Position numbers and translations under genes: made by a program. Below, in pieces: positions 36,992 to 48,554 of a DNA stretch of 64,000 nucleotides (the first letter of the stretch is position 1; every line of letters begins with the position of its first letter). The DNA is taken from assembly GCA_949357655.1 (NCBI GenBank), contig CASHTG010000012.1, forward strand, positions 3,720,001-3,784,000. The letters run 5' to 3'. Source of the DNA: Parascedosporium putredinis. Lineage: Eukaryota > Ascomycota > Sordariomycetes > Microascales > Microascaceae. A model generated the notes under the pieces. The model was not told the DNA's origin. It made no database searches and was given only the letters and a program-made list of their open reading frames with translations.

Positions 36992-37266
36992 CTGTCCCGA
37001 GAATCTGGGCCTTTGGCGTTAGTTAAAATCTTGGGAGGGGCAAAAAGAACCGTTTCCTGGGACCGACCCGACCGTGCGCACACGTCGTGGTACTTTGTAC
37101 CTCCCGAGTTGGATGTTTGGCAAAACGCCTCAACTGGGAAACGTACAGAATCACACCTTGTGCGGATCTGGCCTGGGCCGGTGGACCAGACTGGCGGTAA
37201 AGGGCCAGTTGGCGACATGTAACCAGGGACGGAAAGGGAAAGGCGGACAACATGAACAACATTAAG

Positions 37267-37320
37267 AACATTGAATGATTCGGGGGTCTCCACTTGGTAC
37301 ATGCCCCCAAGTTCAATGTT
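37267..37320. repeat. Inverted repeat AACATTGAA / TTCAATGTT
   Basis: Perfect 9-base arms at 37267-37275 and 37312-37320. Inside, GGGGG (37282-37286) can pair with CCCCC (37304-37308); alternatively CTTGG (37293-37297) can pair with CCAAG (37307-37311). The arms are the same 9-mer that recurs elsewhere in the window. Confidence 0.85.
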
Positions 37321-37433
37321 GCTTGCTCCGCCCACGGCCTTTTGCCCACTTGTATCTGCTGGTGTTTTTCGTACTACTCGTAATCCACACCTCGAGTCCG
37401 CGCTGAGTTTAATTTGAGGGGATGAGGTGAAAT

Positions 37434-37460
37434 GGGATGAAATAGGATGAAATAGGGATG
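37434..37460. repeat. GATGAAATRG tandem repeat
   Basis: Three imperfect units of about ten bases (ggatgaaata-type). Confidence 0.8.
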
Positions 37461-37582
37461 GGATCGCTCAATTGTGAGTGCAGCCACTGTAAAAGTTGGT
37501 CAGACCTAGTTTGGCGACGTTGCACTGAGCCGCTCGCCATCCACTCCTCTCCACCTCCGGCACAGAGGTCAGCGCAGCATCG

Positions 37583-37618
37583 CTTCCACTCATTCCACTT
37601 ATTCCACTTATTCCACTC
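37583..37618. repeat. ATTCCACTT tandem repeat
   Basis: Four near-identical 9-base units (TTCCACTCA/TTCCACTTA). Confidence 0.9.
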
Positions 37619-40221
37619 AACCGATCCTGCTGCAGCAGGTGTCTCGGATCGGATATATCTAAAGAAGAGAAGAAGAAATTGCCCTCATTGCCCGCTCCAC
37701 GGGCTCTGGATGAATCGACCAAAATGTGATTCTAGCCGCGATGTGGGGTTTACTTCTACATACGTGTCCTTCTTTGCGTCCGCAGTCGGGCGAAGATGCA
37801 CCAGGTTTATAGGGACTGAAGACAGCAAATTGATAGCAGCTGCACGTGGATCAGCGGTCCTGCCTGAGCATCGCCGGGCCGGAGCCAATGCGGAGAACTG
37901 TCAAAAAGCTGTGAGCCAGTGCCCCTCGAGCTTTGATGTTCCCATGCTGAGGGTGCGAGGTGCGTAAATTGATCCATCTCGTCAATTCCTCAGGAGATAT
38001 TACTATCGTTTCCTACAGAGGGTGGGGCGGGCACCGGCCACGGGGTGTCTTCAGAGTGTCTTCATCATGGGTGTCTTCGTCATGGGGGATGTACTTCGTA
38101 CCTGTTTCTCCCCTGGTATCTCCTTGACTGGCTTGACTAGCTTGACTGGCTTCGGATGGACGAGCGGATGCAGCTAGATATTACAACAACATGTTCACTG
38201 GGCGGCCTGTGCGGCAGCAAAGGTGGATGACTTTGATAATCCCCGAGTCTTTGACCGTCTCTTTCTCTTGCCTTGCTTGCCTTGCCTCAAACTTGTTCTC
38301 CCTTCTTCCTAGGAGGTTTGGGATAGATAACTTGGGCGTACCAAGTACTAAATGGTGACTGACAAGGGCACCAATTCCACGGTAGATATTTGGAATGAGT
38401 ATCTATGTCTCCGGTATATCAATTTCTGCCAACTCGCAGTCATTTCGGCGCCATCAAACGGGACCAACGGGATGGATACCTCCCAATTTCAGTACCGAAA
38501 ACAGAGCAAAGAACAAAGGTCGTCGAACCCAGACTCTCGGGTGGGGTACGTACCTTTTTCTTTCTTTCTTTTTCTCCTCCCGCGAGCTTGGACCCAGCGA
38601 TCGCCTTATGCTCTTTCCTTTTCTTCGTGGGCTTGCCTTGTTCATGGCTCCAACGGCTGGTCATGCAGCCAGCCAGCATCGATGAGATGACGGCCTTGTC
38701 TCCGGATCTTTCGTCCACCACTGCCAGTTTTCTTAGTTTGCGACCCCCTTTTTCTCCCCTCCCCGCCCTCCCATGTCAGCCATCCACACCCGCTAGTATC
38801 TGTGGCGAGTGGCTCGACGACGACTGCAACGCAACCACATCATGACAAAAAAGTGTGCGAGACAAAAGTTCTCGGTTAGGTTGGTTTGTGTTTCCAGGGC
38901 CGCCTGCCTGCCGACCTGCTTGCCTGCGCCCCTCCCCGCCTCCCCCTTTTGCAGATAGATTAGATTGGCCGTGTTCTCGAACAATGAACTTGGCGGTACA
39001 ACATGTTTCGATTCTGGTGCATGTTCAAGCACGATCTGTCCTGATGAAACGACTGGGACGGTCTTTTGTCGCCGTGAGCATGACGAATATCTGGCGAGTT
39101 TGGGAAACGGCAATTTAAACTCCATGCTTGATTTGGGAGACTTTCGGCCACTTCGGTCCAAATCTAAGATTACTAGGTGAGGGAGGGGGAGGGAGCCCCA
39201 AACAGGAGCCTGCCGGAGCACGCAAAAGCAGCTCGATGACGCACATTTTGATACTCGAGGAGGAGGGGGGAGGCCCAGCCGCTCGGAAACAGCATGGAGG
39301 AGAAGGGGCAACACGGCCAATAATTTTTTGATTCGTTTTCTAGCGCAAGCACCAGTGCTGTGCCAGATGTAGATCCCTGTTCATGAGGGCTGTCAGCCCC
39401 CCCTTCCCCCAGTCCGCGTTGGGGTGTTATTGGTTTTCAATGGATCGACAGGCCTGGTCAAACACCGCTCTTCGTGGCGTTTGATGGCGTGTGATGGGAT
39501 ACCCAGTCACTACGCCCGTAAACGCTCAAGCCTAGGATACAACAAGGGGGGCAGAGAGCCAGCTGTTTGTCAAGCTTGGAACGTTTTGAAGGAGAGGAGG
39601 GGGAAACATGTGCAAGAGATTGATGTTCAACGCTCCTTTTGATCGGCCAACTATTATTACTATTATTACCGACGTAGCTCCCCTGTCCTAGTCCAGAAAG
39701 ATTACCCCCTCCCAGACTGTCAGGTTTTCACCATCAAACTATGTACATGAAGCCCATGGAAAATGGATCCTTGACATGAACTTGCTTTCTTACAGGGATG
39801 GGAGAGGGCAGATGGGAAAAAGAAGAAGAGAAGAAAAATAGCTCAGTGCTTGGGAGATGCTCGGAACATGGTCCGAATCTACACTGGCTTGTTTGGTTTG
39901 GGAAGGTCCACGATTCCACCAACGACAAAGGAAATGATCAACATATGTTCTTTCTTTTGGAGGGGTTTGGCAGAGGCGAAAGGAAGAAGGCAGGAAACAG
40001 GAAGAAGAAGAACAGAAGACTGGGGAAAAAGCTCAATTCTCAGCCCCCGATTCGCGATTCACGTTTCCATCTCCTGAAATGTCTAGACCCTACGCTCTGT
40101 CTCGCCTGCACGTTTCTCACGACAGGCCGGGCCTTGGTTCCGCGAGCTGACACACATAAAAGTCCCGGAAACGGATAAGCTGGACATTGATCATATGCAG
40201 TGCATGGTTTATCAATCCACC

Positions 40222-40248
40222 CATGGCCTCATGGCCTCATGGCCTCAT
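40222..40248. repeat. GGCCTCAT tandem repeat
   Basis: Three units of ATGGCCTC in direct succession. Confidence 0.9.
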
Positions 40249-40306
40249 TGGCACAGCGTCCGAAACCATCGAGGTCGCCAAGTAATACTGTATTACTGGT
40301 TTCCCC

Positions 40307-40336
40307 CCTCTCTCTCTCTCCTCTCTCTCCTCTCTC
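40307..40336. repeat. CT microsatellite
   Basis: Imperfect CT run interrupted by CC steps. Confidence 0.9.
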
Positions 40337-43024
40337 CAAGTTCAATACTTGACAGAGGCGAGGCCGGGGGTGACAACCCTTTGAGACCGTGAACCGCTCA
40401 CACGATACCACAGAGCTCTTCCCTCCGGGTTGCGGTTGGCTGTCGTGTCTTCCGATCCCTGCTTTCCAGTTATGCGCTCAAAGGGTCGATCCTTGCCGTT
40501 CTGCCCCCAATGCCTTGAATGACTTGACCTCGCCAACGACGCGACGGTTGAATTGAGGGGGTTAGATCAGTACATGTAACCTATCCGTGCACGCTGGCGC
40601 TGGTTTCCATTCAAACCAGCCATCATCCTATTATCCCTCCCCCTCTTTCCATCCCAGCCCAGCGGTGCCCTTGAAACAAAACATCCTGGGTGAATCCCTG
40701 GGTAGGTTACCGAAAAACTGGGTTTGCCCCCTTGAACTCTCCCGGGAGGCCTTTTTCCTCAACAAGCCAAGCCGGGCTTGCCCTGGGCTGGGCCCATCGA
40801 TTGAGATTACGAATGAATTATGAGAGCAACTCAAGCGACGATGCGCCGGTACATCCCGGTCACGGTCACAGGGCCCAATACTTTGCACAAGTAAAAGTTG
40901 GCCTTTGCTTGCCTCCTGCAAATGATTCTTTCTCCACACTAGTGGACTCATCTCTCCCGATACACCGAAGACGGCGGCACGGGCACAAAGAAGGACGGCC
41001 CAAGGTAGGGGAGGGTAGGGGAGGGAAGCGGAGGGATGGAGAGGGGGAAAAAGAAGCGACGGGTTTGACTCGGTTAGGTATAATATTCAGGCATATCGGT
41101 AGTATCACCGAGTGCTGCGTGCGCGGCAGTGAAGAAAAGAGGGTCGCGGCTGGGAAGATGCTTGGATGATGGAAGCGACAGTAACAAACAACCACGCTTC
41201 GGACGAGAGGAACTGCGCTCGTCTCAACTCTGCTCGAGGAGAACAAGGCGAGGACGGCTCCGTCGTGTGTGAAGGAGCTGGTTAGCTAGTATTAGATGGA
41301 TTCGAGAGATTCGACAATTTGATCGATGGTGGAGAGATGTGTGATTTCTTCCCCGGCCTGGGGCCCTCTCTCCGGCTACATTTTTCGCTCGCTCGTCTCT
41401 CCATTGTGAATAATACAATATGTGGATTGGATAATGGATGCGGTCTCCGTTGTCTGAAGATCCCCCGCACCCACACCCACTTACCTCGTACGTGCCTTGT
41501 GCATTGTAACCCGACAACCCGAGTCAGTCGACGAGGGAAATTTTCAGCAGACAGGAGCCACATTACTAGCATCTAGTCAATTTCGTTCGTCTAATGGATC
41601 CATTGGATCAATCAATGCACCAGTTCGCTAGCACCGTGCCGTACCACGACTGCTGCCCATCCCCCATCCCCGTCCCCACGGCCTGGCTCTTACTCATGGT
41701 TACCAGCGGAGCACGAGCGCCACCAACCCGAAGCGAGAGAAACAGGCTGGCCCGAGCAAACAGTCTGACCCAGACTCTCGGGTCGTATTCCCACTTGTCC
41801 CGAATGAGAGGGACGAAGAAAGAAAAGATGGCAAGGGATCAATGGGAGAACGGACGGACCACGGATTAGTCTTCAACCCACATCCGATGAAGTTGATGAC
41901 TCCATCCCTTGCTTTTCGTTCCTCTTCTTTTTTTTTCTCTCTTTTTCTTTCACTGGGATTGAAGGCAAAGGGACTCAACACTTTAGATTTGGGAAACGAG
42001 GAATCGAAAGACCGTGACTGTTCCGAGGCATCAAGAATGTCTCCCCACTTTGTCTTTGATTCCCACATGCATCGCCCGTTCACTCTCTTGATTCAACGTG
42101 CAAGGGGGTAAAATGAAATAGATGAATGGGATGAAGAGGAGAATCTTTCTCGATGACATGCCCGTTGGTCATCTCCATTCCACTGACCCCATCCCACTGA
42201 GCAGTGGATCACTCCCCACCCTCGTAGCCCCTCGCCCCCTCTCTCCCCCTCTTTTTTGTTTGCCCACCTCGAAATCCAAGCCGAGTGATGCACCTCGTCC
42301 ATCGTCCATCATGGCCTTTCCAACACATCCATGCATCCAAGGATGGATGCGCACGTCAAGCTCCCCAACAGCTCGGCTAGACCACTCACCCTGAACCCCA
42401 CCTGCCCTATTTGCCCACCGCAAATGTCAACCCCGCTATTCCCGTTGCCTTCCAAGGAGATGAGGATTTGCGATCCATCTCCGATGCCACCACAAACAAC
42501 GAAAAAAACACTTGATCCCGTGGGCCCCAGGGCGCAAGGCCAGCAGATGAGAGGGGAAGGGGAAGAGAGGGTCGCGGGAAAACTCACAGATGCATGAACT
42601 TTGTCGGCATCACATCTTCCTTGGTGCTACGCTACATCTGGATCCTGCAAAGATGATGCGCTAGTGAGGGTCGAGACCAGCCCGCCCGGCTGGGTCCGCC
42701 AAATCTGACTTCTACTAATTCCCGCACCCTTTTCCACACATCCGAGTCCCCTCTTCACGTCTTCCCTCTTGACTTCTTGTGTGTTTCTTCCTTCTTGGGT
42801 CACGGGTCAGACAAGTGCTCATCTTCAACGCCTTGGGTATAGAGTATCATAGCAAATGAGGAGGTTAGGCTAGTTCGTGCACGACCGCCGAACCCCATAC
42901 CGGCGTAGCGGCGTTGTATGCGAGTGCGAATCCAGCCGCTCAGGAAAAGGAGACTAGGTCGAGTCTACTAGTGAGCAGCCATCTAAGCTCTAAGCCTTTT
43001 CAAGCATAGCTATGCTCCCAAACC

Positions 43025-43040
43025 AAAAAAAAAAAAAAAA
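43025..43040. repeat. Poly-A tract of 16
   Basis: Homopolymer of 16 A on the plus strand. Confidence 0.85.
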
Positions 43041-43613
43041 GTCGGGGCTTCGGGCGAGGCTGATGGTGAAACGAGATGGACATGGTGTATTAGTCCCAAT
43101 CCCAGCGCCTCGGGTCCAATGTACGGGGTGTAACGAATTGCACGGTACTTCAACGGCAACAGGTACAACAATCTTTCCTCATCAAGGCCTAGACTTTCCT
43201 TTTTCCTGGGAACTTCCTATTTCCTGGCCCTTCCCGACCCTCCTTCTCGGCCTTCAAATCTCACTCTCTACACGACTTCTACATAAATTGGTCGGTATAT
43301 TAACTCATTTCCGTTCAATTCGTCTTCTTCAGGCGCTCTGGAAGTGCACCTTGCGAGAACTAGACATACTCCATCTTTTCATTTCATCCTCGGCAGCCCT
43401 AAGACAAGACGGGAGATTGAGTGGGACTGGCTTAATGCGCCAAAGGGACCTGGTGCTTTTTGCATTCATCTGCATGTATCCCCTTATCTCTCGATTTCTT
43501 TTCTCTTCATCGATTCTGTAATTGGCATATGATGCCGTGCTCAAAGAAACATGGCTGGATCTGAATCACCTGGATCGTAGGCTATGTATGGATAGGTGGT
43601 CTTTCCTTTTTCC

Positions 43614-43635
43614 TTTTTTTTTTTTTTTTTTTTTT
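43614..43635. repeat. Poly-T tract of 22
   Basis: Longest homopolymer noticed in the window. Confidence 0.85.
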
Positions 43636-45703
43636 GGCTCTTTCTTCCCGATGCGGATGTTATACCCGCCCTAGCACAGCCAACTCCATGGAAGGATCCG
43701 GGATCCAAGTGCGTCCATGCTCGACATCGATGGGTATTCCACGGAGAGAGTGGATACCCGCCGGGACATCTTGAAAGGAGAAACAAAACCGTTGGGTATT
43801 AGCCCGATGGAGGCGGATGGGTATCAGAGTGGACCCTTTGGGCCTTTTTGATTTGCGATTGACCTGTCACTTTCACTTTCGTCCTCAGCCCATTTTTTCT
43901 TTATCGTCATTTTGAAACCGGTCGGGGCAGTTGATCCGCCCCGTTGGCCGTCGACATCCCCGCCCAAGGACGAATGTTGGCGTTTCGTTTCCCCATTGAC
44001 GGACGCCGATCTCGATTGCTATGAGCTACGTGTATGTTCTTTCTTTCCGCTTATACCACTATCTTTTGTGGAAGCAGCAGCAGCTCCCTACGGCGATGCG
44101 GCTCTCATCTTCGTTGTCTAAAGTGAGGTCAGCCAACTACAAGTAGCAGCGGATGAGAACGGTCTTGGAGATACAAGCCATTGTAGGGACTAGGTATATA
44201 TATACTATGTGTACGCATTAAACCCCCTTCTTACTCTTCAACAGATACAGCTGTCTCTATAATAGTTTCCACGTGTGTCGGCAAGAATCCGTGCAAGGTC
44301 GAGGGCAGAATCTCACATTCTATCAGTCCGAGGTCGACCCAGATTCGTAAACGTTGGATCCACCGCCCATTGAAATAGCACTTGACCGATACGAGCAATA
44401 GACGAGGCCATTCGAGAGACCATGGTGGCGTCGACCCAGCACGTCCTCGTCGCAACTTTTGGATGAGCCATGACCCCGAACCCTGTCGCTGTCAGATATC
44501 ACTTTCTCGTAGACAGGGCGAAGGGTGGCACAGCTGCACGCATGTATCCCGAACCGAGAGCCCTCCCCAGAAGAAGCTAGGCATTCCTTTCACCCACAAT
44601 TCCAACGATTCCTTCTCCTCCTTCTGCTTCTCCTTCTTTTTCCTTCCTCTGCTTGCCTGCCGGTCGGCTAGCCGGCAGCTTTGCACCACCCTTTCGTATC
44701 CCGAGGGGCTGGTTCGGCTTTCGAATATCGACAACACGCGGCCGGCAGAGTGACTTGAGATTGCCGAGTAGACGAAAGGCGCAAACCATACACAATTCCC
44801 TTCTTCCACGCTCATGACATGATAATTGCTTCATGCCATCCGCTCCCCCTTCTTCCAACAAGGGCCAATGTCGCATCTCCCCACTTTAAGATTTGGTAGG
44901 CATTGAATTTGATATCTGCGAGAAATCATCTCCATGTCTCCGTGGGGGTCTCCCGGCTCGTGCTGTTGACAAAAGCCAGGCCTCGTTCATGCCCATGCCT
45001 AGAGCCAGATACCCCATGGTCTACCCATTCGCGATTTCCCATATATATGTATATCCACGACACGGTGACGAACCAAAACATTGTTCATGATCTCTCCGTA
45101 GTCTTATGATTCCCGCCCTGGGTAGCAAGGGCGGGGATCATCCGGTCATTTCCGAAGTGCTCCGGTCCCCACGGAACTCGCTACCAGTCTCCCATAGCCC
45201 TAATCGATCAGCAGTAGGAGAAGAAGGTCGTCGAATGGCCAAAAGGTTAACCTGGACATGGATACGAACCATCTCGGTTGCATCCTCTCAGAAACCCCGA
45301 AGTCAGGCCAGGGAAATATCACATGTCTCTTCCGTGTAGCACTCGTAAGCCCGTAGGATGTACAAATCAAAGAGACTTGTCATGATAATCATCCATAGAG
45401 AGTCGACAGGTTGCACCCCATCAAGCCAACCTTTTACCACTTTCCATCAGAACTACCCCAATGTCTCTTTTCCCATGCTGTACTCTTTGCCCTTCCTCGA
45501 TTGCCTCTAGAAATGGACCATTCTTCGCCAAGCGCTGACTGAGATAGGTTGTATGTTAAGCACACGCACACCCTCTCTGGGAAACGGAGCTGCCAGTCAG
45601 CTGGGGTGAACCAAGGGTGGACAAGTTAACATAGAAGAAGTGAAGCATAGATTCAAACAAGCATGAGATACTGATGTCGATGGTCGATTCGCCTCGCTGC
45701 TCT

Positions 45704-46046
45704 TTAGCAACCCCTCAAAAGAACAGAAGTGCGTCGAGGACCGGCTATCTGCGCCCAAGGCGAGCATCCAGCCGCAATGCTAGCATCTGTACGAAGAGGA
45801 CGTCGAGCTTGTTCGGCGATGCCATTGGCCTCCTCGTGTCCTAGAATCTAAAGCACAACGTTGACAGTAGAAAATCGAACCTGTTCGAAAGGAGAGCAGC
45901 GCTTTAGCCACTTAAGATCATAAAGATCCATTATGTCGACTTCCGCTCGAAGAGCATTCCCGAAATCGATCTTACTAGGCTCACCACCGCCAGAGCGACC
46001 CCTATCACTATGTGTAGAAGCAGGGCTATAGTGATATCTCGCAAGA
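45704..46046 (-). other. Open minus-strand stretch, possible retroelement relic
   Basis: Reading the minus strand from 46046 gives a frame interrupted by one TAG (45848-45850) and ending at a TAA (45704-45706). It contains KIDFGNALRAEVDIMDLYDL and, after the TAG, ILGHEEANGIAEQARR. The latter loosely resembles the GH-x-GNE-x-AD-x-A block of retrotransposon RNase H. There is no start codon, no flanking repeats were found, and the similarity rests on one short motif. It could equally be chance. Directly upstream, 46.05-46.25 kb has further frames of similar flavour with stops. Confidence 0.2.
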
Positions 46047-46260
46047 GCTCAAGAGTCTCACCCCTTCACCAAGAGACAGCTTTCAAGATATATCACGAGA
46101 TGAAAAGAGTAATCACACCAGATCCTCCCCTAACGCAATAAGCTCGAAGAAAGCGGTCACGCACACCTCTTTACCTACACTAGAGATCTCTTTAAGATCA
46201 CGTCGTCAGCACTTTTCACTTCTTTCAGCAACTTTCGAGATATAGAGCAATCTTAGGTAT

Positions 46261-46292
46261 CAAGAAGAACGCGGGCTCCCGCGCACTTCTTG
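46261..46292. repeat. GC-rich interrupted palindrome
   Basis: CAAGAAG-AA-CGCGGG-CT-CCCGCG-CA-CTTCTTG: a 7 bp outer and 6 bp inner stem with a 2x2 internal loop and a 2-base tip. It shares the core GCGGGCTCCCG with the palindrome at 51123-51140. Confidence 0.85.
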
Positions 46293-48530
46293 TAGAGAAA
46301 ACAATGGAGAAATATGTGGAAAAAGGTTGCAAAAAAAGATTGGAATCTATTACAACGCCCTGGTACCGCGTCCGATACTTTGCGCGCCGACAGGACCACC
46401 CGAGGTTGCGACCCTTTCTGGGCGGGGATCTCCTATTGTACGGTATTTCTTTACTCGATCCCTGGGTAACGGCGGAGTTTTACTCGGGGATCATACCGAA
46501 GCAGAATTGGGGCACCACCCCGCATCGAACCGAAGCACTCTCCACTGGGAGCGCACCCTCCTACGATCGCCAATACCTGGTGAGGGACATATTGATCGCT
46601 GTTGCTGAACCAGGGCATTACCTTGAACTATATCACATATACAGATTCTTGGACGGGTTTAGGAAGGAGCGTGTGGCGCGTCTGGTTCCAGGACGGGGCC
46701 TGGCGTGGAAGGGAAGGAGCGAGGAAGCAAGCCAAGGTTGGTGATACCTCCTTCCGCAACGCAATCACGCACCTTCCAAGAACGCGTGGCCTAAGCAACG
46801 AGCGAAATGGGACAACGACAGGGAGAAGGAGCCTTCCGCGGGTAAACAGGAATCCAGTGAAAGTATAAGGTGATCAAATGTGGCCTCGCCTAGGCAAGGG
46901 GCTTAGATTAGGTTGGCGGCCCGCCATCCGCCAAATTCGAAGAGGTTGAGCATCGCCAGCTTGGAATGGTCTCCTAAACGGCTTGATCAGACGCCGTCGA
47001 TAGGATCAACAAAGCCCTATCCTCGTCATGCGGTCAGTCGCCGGGCGAATATGGGTGAACAGAGGAGGCACCTGGAATCGACCTCTGCTATCAGCGAGCC
47101 GTCACGTGGATAACCGAAGACCGCCAATGCTATATTTTGGCACCTGAGGGCAGGGGAAGCTAGAATAACCCCGCCGGAGGCCTACTAGATCCGAGTTCGA
47201 ACCCACAAAGCGGCTCAACTCATCTTGGTGCGGACTCATCGATATCCTACCTCCCAAGCTTGAGATCAGATGACTCACGGTGAACGCCCCGGCGCCGGTA
47301 TGAATGCATGTGGTGGATTCAAAGAGTCAAGTGGCAAATCAACAACTTCAAAATAAGAGGCCTCCGTGAGATATCCAGCGTGAAGTCATGGTGATGAAGC
47401 TCTTACGCGTCGTGATTTTGGACCAGATCCAGAATGAAGAGCCCCTGAGTGAAGCCCGGAATATTCGACTCGGGCGACTTAGTTCTTTGCGGGGAACGTC
47501 ATTGGGCCAAAAGTAGTCACAAGGCAAACCCCCGGCTTTCGACAAGGAGTCACCGTGGACCACTCAGGCGTCACATGACATCAATCCATCTCTACCTAGG
47601 AGACGATGTCCAGCCTATCGACCTCGAAAACTTCAACATCTCGATAGGACCGTCGCTTAGGACTGGGAGGGCGTCCCTCTAGATCCCCGATAAGGAGAGG
47701 CGCAGCACTGGATAGACTTACACGAAGATCCAATTGAAGCTGTCGTGTTGCCTTTTTCTTCTTTGTTTCCTTCTTCTCGCTGCCACGCCATGGGGGTACG
47801 TGGAATCTTTCTTGTCAAGGCCGCAACTGCAACATAGTGATGATGTGTACCCCTTTGTCGCAGAGGTATCGTGACTTTGAGATGCTGTACAGGCCAACAT
47901 CAAACCTAAGGCCACTGGGGAGGTGGCGGCTGAGTCTGGGATGATGGCAAAGGATCCACCCCGTTTGCCTTTGCTCCTTGACGCAAGGGGAGGAGGGAAT
48001 TCGCAGCCATCTGCTAACATGTAGCGATTCCTCACCGGAAGGTGTCACCGACACGACTGCACGGTTACGGCGAGATAAGGTTGATATCATCGTCGCTGTC
48101 CAATCCTACAGCCTCGATATCACGGCAGAAGCGGGTAGGGAGCCGCCAGAGTGCATAGGCTGGTTCAACAGGCACCAAAACGATGGAGGGGTTTAGATCC
48201 GAGGCTTCCAAGACCTCACCGCTTGCCTGCCAAATCCGTGCCTCAACTGACGCCATAAGATGCCCAAACGATTAGGAGTGCCGTACGGCATACTTGCCAC
48301 GCCCCTTTACCCTACTCATCCATGTTTTTCTGTCTGTCTCATGGCCGAAGTCCGGAGGCCATCCGCTCCACCTTGTCACCTGTTGCAGTAGACCAATCTG
48401 AAGCCACGCAAGTGAGGGCGCAGCAATGGGCGATATCGCGTTGGAACTGCCTATTAAGCCTAGGTGAGCTGGCGCCTGATATTAGATACACTGATCCCTA
48501 GGGGTGGGGAAATGAAAGGTAAGGGAAAAA

Positions 48531-48554
48531 GAAGGGGAAGGGGAAGGGGAAGGG
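48531..48554. repeat. GAAGGG tandem repeat
   Basis: Four units of GGGGAA/GAAGGG in a purine-only run. Confidence 0.9.

Larger units (their letters stand above)
33637..45650. other. First part of a ~26 kb gene-poor region
   Basis: No gene is recognised on either strand over 12 kb. Open frames up to ~210 codons occur but are low-complexity or lack any domain-like pattern. The stretch is unusually rich in short tandem repeats and homopolymers (separate entries), and in strand-asymmetric purine or pyrimidine tracts, for example 33.8-35.5 kb. Confidence 0.55.
45651..47700. other. Unassigned segment including the possible retroelement relic
   Basis: Apart from the minus-strand frame in the separate entry, this holds a plus-strand open frame of 146 codons (46304-46744) with no recognisable domain, and a strong hairpin at 46261-46292. 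It has fewer tandem repeats than the flanking DNA. Origin is unknown. Confidence 0.35.

Noticed and set aside
39838..39880. tRNA-like pair: TAGCTCAGTGC resembling an A box and GGTCCGAATC resembling a B box
   Set aside because: The spacing (31 bases) is too short for a tRNA, no acceptor stem pairs across the flanks, and no anticodon arm can be drawn.
46304..46744. Plus-strand open frame of 146 codons in the gene-poor region
   Set aside because: Sequence not recognised, an overlapping frame is equally open, and no leader or intron signals were found. Kept only as unassigned DNA.
47180..47205. GAGTTCGAACCC resembling a tRNA T-loop
   Set aside because: No A box at the right distance on either strand and no acceptor or anticodon stems.
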